A DNA stretch of 36,508 bases from an uncultured Campylobacter sp. (lineage in GTDB: Bacteria > Campylobacterota > Campylobacteria > Campylobacterales > Campylobacteraceae): the NCBI RefSeq assembly GCF_938031315.1, contig NZ_CALHHT010000503.1, positions 1 to 36,508 of the forward strand, in the 5' to 3' direction. Numbering within the stretch: the first letter of the stretch is position 1; each line of letters starts with the position of its first letter. Below are positions 1 through 8,109 of this stretch, one piece after another. The notes beneath the pieces were generated by a model. It ran no database searches. It worked only from the letters and a program-made list of their open reading frames with translations, and was not told the origin of the DNA. The translations under genes and the position numbers were made by a program.

Positions 1-2
1 GC

Positions 3-59
3 GAGCTGAGCGCAAGCCCCTTTGAGAGCAAGGATGCCGCCCGCGAGTATTTTGTGTAA
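3..59 (+). CDS. 3' end of an unidentified gene (partial)
   Basis: The window opens in a GC-rich, coding-like stretch. Read from base 3 it gives a short open tail ending in ...KDAAREYFV and a TAA at 57-59, after which the sequence turns AT-rich and AAATTT-dense, as the intergenic DNA here does. That change supports a gene end, but only 18 residues are visible and I do not recognise the protein. Confidence 0.4.
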   Translation, partial: ELSASPFESKDAAREYFV

Positions 60-267
60 AATCCAAACCGCCATCCAGGTTGTATTTGATAGGCGTAAAA
101 ACGATACATAAGCGCAAGAAGCTGCGATAGCAGATACAAGAGTAAAATTTAAATGGTAACGCCCGAAATATACCGAAAATGCGTCAGGCTCAGAGTTAAA
201 TTTAACCGCCGCGAGCGCTAAATTTAAACGCAAAAGCGAGCAAATTTTATAGGCTCAAGGAGCGTTT

Positions 268-822
268 ATGGAGTATTTCAAACTGTTTTTCGTAAAGATC
301 CCAGGCCGCGCCAGAGAGGACGACCATACGAGCGCGCACGATCAGATAATCGCGCCGCTACTGCAAAATGCGCTCGCCGCCTATGTCTATAACGGCCGCA
401 AAGATAGCATCGTGGGGGCATTCGGCAGTGTGGAGCACCCGCTAAACTTAAGCGAGTTTAGTTTTCTCGTGCGCGAGCGGGGCAAATTTCGCCTCGATCT
501 CGCGCGCGAATGCGTAAACGGCGCCGAGATTTTTTGGAACGCTTGCAGTTTTAGGCGCGGCTCGGTCGTTGTTTTGCTTGAGGGCGAGTTTGATCTGGCG
601 CCTATTTTGCGCCGCTGTGCCGAGATAAGCATAGACGAGACGCCAAATATGAGCAACAGCCCCGCGGCGACCAAGCTTGCCAAGCGCGCGATGAGCGAGG
701 GGCGGATCGCCGTGCTTTTTAGCGCGTCAAACGGGATAGAGTGGATGGATATCTACGCTCCAAAGGCGGTGCGGGATAAAATTTTAAAACTTGCGGATGA
801 GACAAACGGGGATGAAATTTAA
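268..822 (+). CDS. hypothetical protein, 184 aa
   Basis: An ATG with a good Shine-Dalgarno (CAAGGAG, about 6 bases upstream) opens a 184-residue soluble protein. It has no signal peptide, membrane segment or motif that I recognise. Base composition and codon use match the neighbouring genes, so it is probably real. It stands alone on the plus strand and converges on the minus-strand CAP-domain gene. The 200 bases upstream are AT-rich and hold nothing else I can name. Function unknown. Confidence 0.7.
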   Translation: MEYFKLFFVKIPGRAREDDHTSAHDQIIAPLLQNALAAYVYNGRKDSIVGAFGSVEHPLNLSEFSFLVRERGKFRLDLARECVNGAEIFWNACSFRRGSVVVLLEGEFDLAPILRRCAEISIDETPNMSNSPAATKLAKRAMSEGRIAVLFSASNGIEWMDIYAPKAVRDKILKLADETNGDEI

Positions 823-922
823 AATTTAAAAGCCGAGCTCTGCGCTAAATTTCACGCTGGATGGCATTATGCGCCCCTGTGCGCGCAGACAAAAACAGAG
901 GTCGCGAAAATAGATTTCGCAC

Positions 923-2275
923 CTATCGCCCTCTACGCCTTGATAAAAGATAAAACAAAATGATCGCCGCCAAAACCGCCGCGATTGCGGCGTAAATTTT
1001 ACCCATGCCGCCGTAGCTTTTGGAGCTGTCGCTTAAATACAGATTTATTACCGCGCCGTTACCCGTTGAAATTTCAAGCTTCGCGCCCTTTGCGCCGTTT
1101 AGCTTTACGCGCAACATATTTGCCGCGGGGCTTGAAATTTCGGGCTTATCCATAAAAGAGTAGCTGGTTTTATAGCTTTTCATCAAATCGTTGCAGTCTT
1201 TCGGGGTTACGAATATGTCGTAAAACGCGCCGTTTTTCACGCTCAGATTTTCTCCGCCTTGCACGACGAAGTATCTAAATTTAGGCGCCTGTGTGATAAA
1301 CTCCCACCGCAGCGTCTTTTGCTTCCCGCCCTGCTCGTAATTAAACTCCGCGCCGTATTTGGTGTCAAATTTAAAAACCTCTCTGCTGAAAAGCACGAAC
1401 TGCCTATCGCTTAAAATGGCGTTAGGATCGGAGTTTTTGTCTAAAATTTTAACGTTTTGAAGCTCCCTGCCGCCTTCGTAAATTTTAAAACTTTTCATCG
1501 CTACGGGCGGCTGGGCGGAATTAAACTCCACGCTTACGGGATTTGCGGTAATTTTGCACTCTGGCATGGGGTCTGGAATTTCATTGCTGAAAAACGCAAG
1601 CGCGGGCTCGTCGTTCGGGTAATACACATAGGGGTGCGAGTTTAGCGCGGTGGCGCCTTTGAACTTATCCTCCCTCATCCGCAGCGTTTCGTTTTTACAC
1701 ATCCCCAGTAGAAATTTGCCGCCTCCTTCGTCGTTTAAATTCCGCGAGCAAAAGGCGTTGAGGCGTGAATTTCCCATCTCAAAAACGTAGCTACTTTTTT
1801 TGCCGTGCTCAAAATAGCCGATGCCGATCTCATCCGAGGCAAAATCCAAAAATGCAAATCTATGGTAAATCGCGCTTAAAAGCCCGTCGATCGCGCTTTT
1901 TAGATCGCTTGAATTATAGGATAAATTTTCCCTCACGACGGCATTATAGCCTGCGTAAAAAGCGCGCTTTGACGGATTCTCGCCCGTAAAATTCGGCTTG
2001 CCCGGGGTCTCGTCGTGCGACATCGCCTCGTTTGCGACGACATATTTTGCGTGATTAAGCGCGGAGGTGTTTAAAATTTCATTCTGCGAAAGCTGATTTA
2101 GCCCCGATTTTGCGCGCACATTGTTGATGTAGCTTAGCGGATCGTCGTAAAAGGAAAAGCCGCTCATCGCAACGAGCGGCTGTTTTAAATTTGAAGGGGT
2201 GTTTTCGCATGCGGCAAAAAGCGCGCAGATCGCCCCGAGGCCCAGAAGCCTAAGCCGTAGGGCCCGCTTTAGCAA
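923..2275 (-). CDS. CAP/SCP-domain envelope protein, putative lipoprotein with C-terminal membrane anchor
   Basis: The N-terminus is a basic, hydrophobic signal peptide ending in LFAAC-ENTP, a plausible though imperfect lipobox. Residues about 45-170 read as a CAP (SCP/PR-1) domain: INNVRAKSGL, LNHAKYVV, MSHDE, GENLS-like RENLSYNSS and the late DEIGIGYF motif. In bacteria these domains are secreted, often of unknown activity. The middle (about 230-420) is beta-rich and unrecognised. The C-terminus is SYGGMGK, about 18 hydrophobic residues, then RRRGR, so the protein may be held in the membrane at both ends. The start is TTG with GAGGGGG about 7 bases upstream, and the gene overlaps the pckA 3' end by 26 bases, so it is probably translated from pckA mRNA. 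The domain call is sound; the biological role is unknown. Confidence 0.75.
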   Translation of the reverse strand: MLKRALRLRLLGLGAICALFAACENTPSNLKQPLVAMSGFSFYDDPLSYINNVRAKSGLNQLSQNEILNTSALNHAKYVVANEAMSHDETPGKPNFTGENPSKRAFYAGYNAVVRENLSYNSSDLKSAIDGLLSAIYHRFAFLDFASDEIGIGYFEHGKKSSYVFEMGNSRLNAFCSRNLNDEGGGKFLLGMCKNETLRMREDKFKGATALNSHPYVYYPNDEPALAFFSNEIPDPMPECKITANPVSVEFNSAQPPVAMKSFKIYEGGRELQNVKILDKNSDPNAILSDRQFVLFSREVFKFDTKYGAEFNYEQGGKQKTLRWEFITQAPKFRYFVVQGGENLSVKNGAFYDIFVTPKDCNDLMKSYKTSYSFMDKPEISSPAANMLRVKLNGAKGAKLEISTGNGAVINLYLSDSSKSYGGMGKIYAAIAAVLAAIILFYLLSRRRGR

Positions 2276-3833
2276 ACTCGACCCCCTCTTTTACGTCCTC
2301 GTAGCGTTTAAAATTCGCCTCAAACATGCTCGCTAGTTTATCGCGAGTTGCGACGTATTGGCCCTTGTTTTCCCATGTATTGATCGGATTTAGCAGCTTA
2401 GTCTCGACGCCTGCGAGCTCTTTTGGGATCGCGAGGTTAAATTTCTCGAAATTTTCAAATTCGCACTTTTTGATGCTGCCGTCTAAGATCGCGTTTATGC
2501 ATGCGCGCGTAGCCTTGATGCTCATTCGCTTGCCCACGCCGTATGCGCCGCCGCTCCAGCCGGTATTTACCAGATAGACGCTAACATTATGCTTGTCGAT
2601 CTTTTCGCCTAGCAGCTTAGCGTAAACGGTCGGGTGTAGCGGCATAAACGGCTCGCCAAAGCACGCGCTAAATGTCGCGACGGGCTCGGTGATACCGCGC
2701 TCGGTGCCCGCGACTTTTGCCGTATAGCCGCTGAGGAAATAATACATCGCCTGCTCTTTGGTTAGTTTTGCGACCGGAGGCAAAACGCCGAATGCGTCGG
2801 CTGTTAGGAAGATGATGTTTTTGGGATGGCCGCCCGCAGAGCTTGGCTCGTAGCCCTCGATATGATAGATCGGGTAGCTGACGCGGGTGTTTTCGGTCTT
2901 GCTGCCGTCTTTGTAGTCCACGACGCCAGCCTCATCTGCGACCACGTTTTCAAGCAGCGCGTCGCGTTTGATCGCGGCGTAAATTTCAGGCTCGCTGCTC
3001 GGGTCTAAATTTATGCACTTCGCGTAGCAGCCGCCCTCGAAGTTAAATATCCCCTCATCGTCCCAGCCGTGCTCATCATCGCCTATTAGCTTGCGATTAG
3101 GATCGGTCGATAGCGTCGTTTTGCCCGTGCCGCTTAGACCAAAAAATAGCGCCGTGTCGCCCTCTTTGCCCACGTTTGCCGAGCAGTGCATCGACATCTT
3201 GCCCGCAAGCGGTAGCCAGTAGTTCATCATCGAAAAAATTCCTTTTTTCATCTCGCCGCCGTACCAGGTGCCGCCGATGACGGCGACGTTTTCCTCAACG
3301 TTAAAAATAACGAAAACGTCGCTGTGAAGCCCGTCGCTCGCGTAATCTTCGTTTTTGCATTTGCACGCGTTGTAAACGACGAAATCAGGATGAAATTCCG
3401 CTAGCTCGCTCTTGCTTGGGCGGATGAACATATTTTTAACAAAATGCGCCTGCCACGCGACTTCGGTTACGAAGCGCACGTTTTTGCGGCTGGATTTGCT
3501 CGCGCCGCAAAATGCGTCTTGGATAAAGATTTCCTTGCCGCTTAGCTGGGCTTTTGCCTTGGTTAAAAGCTTATCGAAAAGCTCTTTTGAGATAGGCTGA
3601 TTTATCTTGCCCCAGGCGATGTATTTTTGGCTCGGGTCTTGTTTTACAAAGTACTTATCCTTTGGGCTGCGACCCGTAAAGATGCCGGTATCGACCATAA
3701 AGGTGCCGTTGCTTGATACGCGCCCCTCGCCTCTTGCCTTTTCAAGCTCAAAAAGCTCGTCGTAGCTTAGGTTGTGATTGATTTTTTTGATATTTTTAAG
3801 ACCTAGTTTATCCAGATCGTTCGGAGTTGCCAT
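2250..3833 (-). CDS. pckA: phosphoenolpyruvate carboxykinase (ATP)
   Basis: Converts oxaloacetate and ATP to PEP, CO2 and ADP in the cytoplasm, the entry to gluconeogenesis in Campylobacter, which grows on amino and organic acids. The 527 residues match the ATP-dependent family in length. Visible family signatures are IFTGRSPKDK (about 51-60), GTWYGGEMKKGIFS (188-201), the P-loop-like GLSGTGKTTL (232-241) and GDDEHGW (251-257), which carries metal and substrate ligands. ATG with AAGGA about 7 bases upstream; a TATAAT box lies 43 bases before the start. pycB, making the oxaloacetate substrate, lies just upstream behind its own terminator, an arrangement I recall also in C. jejuni. The CAP-domain gene overlaps its 3' end. 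Confidence 0.97.
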   Translation of the reverse strand: MATPNDLDKLGLKNIKKINHNLSYDELFELEKARGEGRVSSNGTFMVDTGIFTGRSPKDKYFVKQDPSQKYIAWGKINQPISKELFDKLLTKAKAQLSGKEIFIQDAFCGASKSSRKNVRFVTEVAWQAHFVKNMFIRPSKSELAEFHPDFVVYNACKCKNEDYASDGLHSDVFVIFNVEENVAVIGGTWYGGEMKKGIFSMMNYWLPLAGKMSMHCSANVGKEGDTALFFGLSGTGKTTLSTDPNRKLIGDDEHGWDDEGIFNFEGGCYAKCINLDPSSEPEIYAAIKRDALLENVVADEAGVVDYKDGSKTENTRVSYPIYHIEGYEPSSAGGHPKNIIFLTADAFGVLPPVAKLTKEQAMYYFLSGYTAKVAGTERGITEPVATFSACFGEPFMPLHPTVYAKLLGEKIDKHNVSVYLVNTGWSGGAYGVGKRMSIKATRACINAILDGSIKKCEFENFEKFNLAIPKELAGVETKLLNPINTWENKGQYVATRDKLASMFEANFKRYEDVKEGVEFAKAGPTA

Positions 3834-3875
3834 TTTGCGTCCTTTTTAAATTAAATTTTGATAAAAGATTGCGCT

Positions 3876-3881
3876 ATTATA
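3876..3881 (-). promoter_or_regulatory. -10 box of the pckA promoter
   Basis: On the minus strand the sequence AAGCTATAATAGCGC contains a perfect TATAAT 43 bases before the pckA ATG, downstream of the pycB terminator. No clear -35 is seen, which is usual for Campylobacter sigma-70 promoters; the upstream DNA is A/T-rich. This implies pckA can be transcribed separately from pycB. Confidence 0.6.
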
Positions 3882-3929
3882 GCTTAAAATTTAGGTGAGC
3901 TCGCTTAAGCACCGAGGATGATCGCCATG

Positions 3930-3959
3930 AAATTTAGGCGGAAGCGCCCGCCTAAATTT
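3930..3959 (-). terminator. hairpin terminator of pycB
   Basis: AAATTTAGGCGG (3930-3941) and CCGCCTAAATTT (3948-3959) are perfect 12-base inverted repeats with a 6-base loop. They begin 6 bases after the pycB TAA on the minus strand. The GC core is flanked by an A/T-rich base, and the transcript reads ...CCGCCUAAAUUU at its 3' side, so it is a good intrinsic-terminator candidate although the U tract is short. Confidence 0.7.
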
Positions 3960-3965
3960 TAGAGC

Positions 3966-5789
3966 TTATCTTAAAATCGCGAGCACTTGATCGGCATCGA
4001 CCGTATCGCCCTGGGCGACTAAAATTTTATCGATTATACCTTTGCGCGGGCTTTCGATATTTATCTCCATCTTCATCGCTTCAAGAACGATGACATTCTG
4101 CCCCGCCTTAACAGCGTCGCCTTCCTTTATTAAAATTTTAAATACGTTGCTAGGAAGCGTCGCTTTTACTTCGTTGTCGTCCGTACCGCTTGCCTTGCTT
4201 TCAGGAGCGGCTTGCACTTGCGGCTTTGCGGGCGCTGAGGTATCGAAGCTGACGTCGTATCGATCGCCGTTTACGAGCACGTTTTGCCCGGCGAATTCTA
4301 CGCTGTAAATTTTGCCGTTAATTTTAACGTCAAATTTGCCATTTTTAGAAATACCGTTTTGATGGCTTGCAGCGGGCGCTACGTCCTCTTTTTTGCGGCT
4401 CATCACCTTGCCCTCGCCTTTTAAAAACGCGATGCCTTTTTCTTTGCACGCAAGCGCGATAAATATGTTCTCCTCGCTAGGCTCGATGCCCTGCTCGCGT
4501 AGAATCTTCTGCGCATACGCGACGCTCTTGCTCTCGTCGGCATCGGCGATATCTACGGCATGCTTGGTCGTAGGCTGTAGTCCCAGCTGCTCCGCCGCCA
4601 TCTTAATCACGCCGTCGTCGGGTTTAACGGGCGTTTTACCGAAATAGCCTAGCACCATCTTGCCGTAGCCCTCGGCGATCTTTTTCCACGGGCCGAACAT
4701 TACGTTGTTAAACGCCTGCTGAAAATAAAACTGACTGACCGGCGTCACGCTCGTGCCGAAACCGCCCTTTTCGACGACCTCTCGCATAGCCTTGATGACG
4801 GCTGGAAATTTGTCTAAAATTTTATTATCGCGCATCATCTGCGTATTTGCGGTAAGCGCGCCCCCTGGCATCGGCGAAAACGGAATGAGCGGGCTTACTT
4901 GCGTGGCCTCTGGCGGCATGAAGTAATCCTTCAAGCACTCGCCCAAAACCTCTTCGTATTTTAAAATTTTCTCTGCATCCAGGCCCAGGTCGAAATTTTG
5001 TCCCTTCGTCGCGTGCAACAGCGTGAGGATGTCTGGCTGGCTAGTGCCGCCGCTTACGGGATGCGCGGCAAGGTCGATGCCGTCTACGCCCGCAACGAGC
5101 GCAGCCTGATAGCATGCGACGCTAACGCCCGCCGTCTCGTGAGTGTGCAGGCGGATATGTACGCCGTCGCCTAAAATTTTACGCGCGCGCTTGATCGTCT
5201 CATAGACCTTCTGCGGGCTGCTCGTGCCGCTTGCGTCTTTGAAGCAGATACTGTCAAACGGGATCTGCGCGTCTAAAATTTGACGCAGAATTCTCTCGTA
5301 AAACGCCGCATCGTGCGCGCCGCTGCATCCCGGCGGCAGATCCATCATCGTAACCACGACTTCATGTTTAAGACCGTGACGATGTATGCATTCGCCGCTA
5401 AATTTTAAATTTTCCACGTCGTTTAGCGCGTCGAAATTTCGAATCGTCGTCGTGCCGTGTTTGGCAAAAAGCTTGGCGTGCAGATCGATGATCTCTCGGC
5501 TGCCGGTATCGAGCGTGACGGTATTGACGCCGCGGCTAAGGGTCTGCAGGTTCGCCCCCTCGCCCACGATGCTTCTAAATTTATCCATCATCTCAAACGC
5601 GTCTTCGTTTAGGTAAAAATACAGGCTCTGAAACCGCGCGCCGCCGCCGAACTCAAAGTGCGTGATGCCTGCCTCTTTGGCCGCGCTAACGGCAGGCAAA
5701 AAGTCCGCCATCGCCACGCGCGCGCCGAAAACTGACTGAAATCCGTCGCGAAAAGTCGTATCCATAACGTCGATAAGCTTTTTAGCCAT
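3966..5789 (-). CDS. pycB: pyruvate carboxylase subunit B / oxaloacetate decarboxylase-type carboxyltransferase with biotinyl domain
   Basis: Carboxyltransferase that moves CO2 from biotin to pyruvate, giving oxaloacetate, when paired with a separate biotin carboxylase subunit. The TIM-barrel carboxyltransferase domain starts with DTTFRDGFQS (10-19) and has the metal/lysine site KDASG (184-188) and HTHET (215-219). After a linker, a biotinyl domain at the extreme C-terminus carries EAMKME (lysine near 573). At 607 residues it matches Campylobacter PycB. The family also includes OadA of sodium-pumping decarboxylases; the cytosolic context next to pckA, with no oadB or oadG nearby, favours the carboxylase. 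Its partner PycA is not in the window; the AccC at 18036-19373 is more likely the acetyl-CoA carboxylase subunit. ATG preceded by AGGAG. Confidence 0.92.
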   Translation of the reverse strand: MAKKLIDVMDTTFRDGFQSVFGARVAMADFLPAVSAAKEAGITHFEFGGGARFQSLYFYLNEDAFEMMDKFRSIVGEGANLQTLSRGVNTVTLDTGSREIIDLHAKLFAKHGTTTIRNFDALNDVENLKFSGECIHRHGLKHEVVVTMMDLPPGCSGAHDAAFYERILRQILDAQIPFDSICFKDASGTSSPQKVYETIKRARKILGDGVHIRLHTHETAGVSVACYQAALVAGVDGIDLAAHPVSGGTSQPDILTLLHATKGQNFDLGLDAEKILKYEEVLGECLKDYFMPPEATQVSPLIPFSPMPGGALTANTQMMRDNKILDKFPAVIKAMREVVEKGGFGTSVTPVSQFYFQQAFNNVMFGPWKKIAEGYGKMVLGYFGKTPVKPDDGVIKMAAEQLGLQPTTKHAVDIADADESKSVAYAQKILREQGIEPSEENIFIALACKEKGIAFLKGEGKVMSRKKEDVAPAASHQNGISKNGKFDVKINGKIYSVEFAGQNVLVNGDRYDVSFDTSAPAKPQVQAAPESKASGTDDNEVKATLPSNVFKILIKEGDAVKAGQNVIVLEAMKMEINIESPRKGIIDKILVAQGDTVDADQVLAILR

Positions 5790-6082
5790 TTTTAGCTCCT
5801 AGATTAAATTTTGCAAATTCTAATATTTCTAGCCTAAAAAAGCTTTTAAAATAGAAATTTTATATGAATTTCGCCTGCGTTCGCTTGCGGTGGCGGAATT
5901 AAAATTTGGTAGCAAAATTAAAAAATTTAATGCGAGCGGGAGCAATTGTGGCAGCGAGCGGGAGCCGGCGGGGGCTCTCACAAGGATGCCGAATTTTATT
6001 CGCGTAAAATTCTCTAATTCAAAATTTAGCTCGAAATTTTGCCGCGAGAATGAAATTTTTAGCGAAAATATCTGCAATTTAT
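5790..6082. other. intergenic region between pycB and the DsbB-like gene
   Basis: About 300 bases between divergent genes. It is rich in AAATTT words. Open stretches on both strands (5829-6077 minus, 5890-6087 plus) look like chance readings: no ribosome site, and composition of spacer DNA. A possible -10 (TAGAAT on the minus strand, 5817-5822) could serve pycB. I see no RNA gene. Confidence 0.4.
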
Positions 6083-6088
6083 TATAAA
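6083..6088 (+). promoter_or_regulatory. -10 box for the DsbB-like gene
   Basis: TATAAA 22 bases before the chosen start at 6111, in an AT-rich stretch. Weak evidence on its own, but it is the best candidate in the divergent spacer. Confidence 0.35.
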
Positions 6089-6110
6089 ATTACGCGCAGA
6101 AAGGATGTTC

Positions 6111-6722
6111 ATGGCTTTAAAATTTCAAAACAGATACTCTAAAAAATTCCTAATTTTCTGCGCAGTGTGGGCGCTTTGCTGGCTGGCGTTTTCATATTTT
6201 TTCCTGCAAAAATTTCTTTTCATCTATCCAGAAAACTTTAGCGTGCATGTGCGTTTCGCGCTTTGCGCCGTGGCGTTAGGAGCGATCATTTTAGCCTGCG
6301 GCGAAGCAAGCATATACGCCGCTATATGCGGATACGCGGTATGGTTTTACGGAGCGGTGCTTGGGCTAATCTCGTCGCTAAATTTGGCCAAAATCCGTGT
6401 CGTGTTGCGCGAAGATGGCGAAATGGGAGGGATAAGCGGCTGCGGCGGGGCGGTTAAATTTTTAAATTTGGACTTAAGCGCGGTGCCGATTTTTAAGCCG
6501 TTTAACAGCTGCGCGTTTGACGTACCCGCAGTGCCGGCCGATGCGGCGCTAGAGGGGCTGCAAGCCAAGCTAGCGGCGCTTTATAGCGGAGGTTGGTATC
6601 TCCTTCCGACAAGCAAAAGCGTGGATCTGGCGCAATTTTGGAGTATGATTTTTATATTTTTCGGAATTGTTTGGATTGTTGGAATTTTGCTTGGATTTAT
6701 AAATAAAAGGGCGCAGAGATAA
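6111..6722 (+). CDS. divergent DsbB-like integral membrane protein
   Basis: A 203-residue protein with four hydrophobic segments (about 12-35, 46-64, 68-92, 174-195) and one large loop (93-173). Spacing and phrases recall DsbB, the quinone-linked oxidase of DsbA: the loop contains FNSCAFDVP at 132-140, where E. coli DsbB has ATCDFMVRFP (Cys104). However, the first periplasmic CxxC of DsbB, expected near residues 41-44, reads ENFS, and no cysteine sits at the Cys130 position. One other loop cysteine, C111, is present. If related, it cannot perform the standard quinone reaction and may have another role. The start is the second ATG: AAGG lies 6 bases before 6111 but directly abuts an ATG at 6105. 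The family assignment is inferred from remembered sequences and is tentative. Confidence 0.6.
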   Translation: MALKFQNRYSKKFLIFCAVWALCWLAFSYFFLQKFLFIYPENFSVHVRFALCAVALGAIILACGEASIYAAICGYAVWFYGAVLGLISSLNLAKIRVVLREDGEMGGISGCGGAVKFLNLDLSAVPIFKPFNSCAFDVPAVPADAALEGLQAKLAALYSGGWYLLPTSKSVDLAQFWSMIFIFFGIVWIVGILLGFINKRAQR

Positions 6723-6732
6723 TCCCTGCGCC
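6710..6732. terminator. hairpin between convergent genes
   Basis: GGCGCAG (6710-6716) pairs with CTGCGCC (6726-6732) across a 9-base loop. It overlaps the stop codon of the DsbB-like gene and lies 8 bases past the stop of the minus-strand pseudopilin, so it could serve both. There is no long T run on either side. Confidence 0.45.
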
Positions 6733-6739
6733 AAAGAAG

Positions 6740-7123
6740 CTATTGGACAATTACCAACGCATCTGAACTATAAACATTTTCTATAGTTCTTAGATTTGCC
6801 GAATTCCAAACGGTAGCGCATAGTCCATCGTACCCCTTTGTAAGGGTAATTTGGGAAGAACTATTATATGTATATGTAGCGCAAACCGAACCTTTAGCCA
6901 TAATAGGATTTGTAACATTTGTCATATTGGCAAAATCCGCACTATAACTTCCTTGCGAAGTATAGTAGCCTATCATATCGCCCAAGGACATAACTATACT
7001 CTGTGCTGCCCTCACAACCTCTGCATCATCGCGCGTAGCTGCTAGTTTTGGAATGGCAATTGCCGCCAAAACACCTAAAATCACGATCACGAAAATTAAT
7101 TCGATCATAGTAAAGCCCTTCAT
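6740..7123 (-). CDS. type IV pilin-like / type II pseudopilin
   Basis: A short leader followed by FTMIELIFVIVILGVLAAIA is the classic prepilin N-terminus: cleavage after Gly3 by a prepilin peptidase, N-methylated Phe as residue 1, Glu5, and a long hydrophobic helix. The 127-residue length, the AIPKLAATRDDAE boundary and a C-terminal cysteine pair (VCATYTY and GLCATVW) fit small pseudopilins. Campylobacter has few such proteins; in C. jejuni they belong to the Cts DNA-uptake apparatus (CtsG and relatives), so natural transformation is a reasonable guess. It stands alone, with no assembly ATPase or secretin nearby. Its GC content is visibly lower than that of the flanking genes. ATG with AAAGGA upstream. 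Confidence 0.85.
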   Translation of the reverse strand: MKGFTMIELIFVIVILGVLAAIAIPKLAATRDDAEVVRAAQSIVMSLGDMIGYYTSQGSYSADFANMTNVTNPIMAKGSVCATYTYNSSSQITLTKGYDGLCATVWNSANLRTIENVYSSDALVIVQ

Positions 7124-7158
7124 GTTTTTATCCTTTGATAAAAAATTTTTGGACTTAT

Positions 7159-7164
7159 ATTATA
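7159..7164 (-). promoter_or_regulatory. -10 box of the pseudopilin promoter
   Basis: On the minus strand GTCTTATAATATAAG contains TATAAT, 35 bases before the pseudopilin ATG in the short gap after cysQ, which suggests an independent promoter. Confidence 0.5.
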
Positions 7165-7186
7165 AGACGTTTACTATAAATTTAGC

Positions 7187-7960
7187 TTAAAAATTCTTTG
7201 CGAACTCCAACATTTCAGGTAAAAATTTCACCACATTCGCACCGATCGCCACATAATGGTTATTTATCAGGCTTTTTCCGTTATAAAGAGGCGCCTTCAT
7301 CGTCTTTAGATCTACTACCGCTCCGCCGCTTTGATGCAGCAAAAAATCCCCAGCGGCGATGTCCCAAAGCGAGCAGTCGCTAAATCTCGCATACGCGCTG
7401 GCGCCTCCCTCGGCTAAGATACAAAATTTTATCGCAGAGCCTTTGCGCACTAGCTGCATTTTAAATTTTTGCGCAAATTGCGGATATTTTTCGGATCTGC
7501 TATGTCGGCCGTGCATGAAGATTTGCGGCGCGCTAGCGGGGCGAGCGAGCAGCGCGCCGTTTTTATAGACTCCGCCGCCATTCGAGCTATATATGTCGCC
7601 GCTTACGGGCACGCCGATCGCCGATAAAATCGGGCGCCCATGCTCGATAAGCGCGATGCAGACGCAAAACTCGCCGTTGCGCGCGATGAACTCCTTCGTG
7701 CCGTCCAGCGGATCTATGAGCCAAAATCTCTCCTCGCTCATGCGCCGCTTGCTATCCAGCACGCACTCTTCCGAGCAGATTGCGATACCGCTAGGCTCTA
7801 GGGTGCGCATTATCACATCGTTTGCCGCAAGATCGGCATTCGTAAGCGGCGATCTGTCCGCTTTGACAAAGACATCAAATTTGTCGTAGTTTTGCATTAT
7901 CGCGACGTTTGCCTTTTTTGCGGCGCCCTCGGCAAGCGCCAAAAGCTCATCCAAGCCCAC
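7187..7960 (-). CDS. cysQ: 3'(2'),5'-bisphosphate nucleotidase, inositol-monophosphatase family
   Basis: Removes the 3'-phosphate from 3'-phosphoadenosine 5'-phosphate, the by-product of sulfate assimilation and sulfotransfer, and so recycles AMP; metal dependent and cytoplasmic. Family signatures are SEE (63-65), DPLDGTKEF (83-91; the TKEF ending is typical of CysQ rather than inositol monophosphatase) and WDIAAGDFLL (199-208). The length of 257 fits. The start is GTG with AAGGAG 6 bases upstream. No sulfur genes adjoin it. General inositol phosphatase activity cannot be excluded. Confidence 0.9.
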   Translation of the reverse strand: MGLDELLALAEGAAKKANVAIMQNYDKFDVFVKADRSPLTNADLAANDVIMRTLEPSGIAICSEECVLDSKRRMSEERFWLIDPLDGTKEFIARNGEFCVCIALIEHGRPILSAIGVPVSGDIYSSNGGGVYKNGALLARPASAPQIFMHGRHSRSEKYPQFAQKFKMQLVRKGSAIKFCILAEGGASAYARFSDCSLWDIAAGDFLLHQSGGAVVDLKTMKAPLYNGKSLINNHYVAIGANVVKFLPEMLEFAKNF

Positions 7961-8078
7961 TTTCGCTCCTTAAATTTACTGGCAATTCTATCAAATTTAA
8001 AATTCCAAATCTATAAATTTACGCAAGTAAAAACGGGCGAAATTCCAAAACTCTTTAGAATTTTAATATTCTTTTTTA

Positions 8079-8084
8079 TATAAT
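8079..8084 (+). promoter_or_regulatory. -10 box of the SapC-family gene
   Basis: TATAAT 25 bases before the ATG at 8110, preceded by a T-rich run, the usual Campylobacter promoter look. Confidence 0.55.
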
Positions 8085-8109
8085 TGCTAAAATTTTTTAA
8101 AGGATCAAC

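Noticed and set aside
5829..6087. Overlapping open frames on both strands in the pycB spacer
   Set aside because: AAATTT-rich spacer sequence giving Phe/Lys/Asn-rich peptides; no ribosome site.
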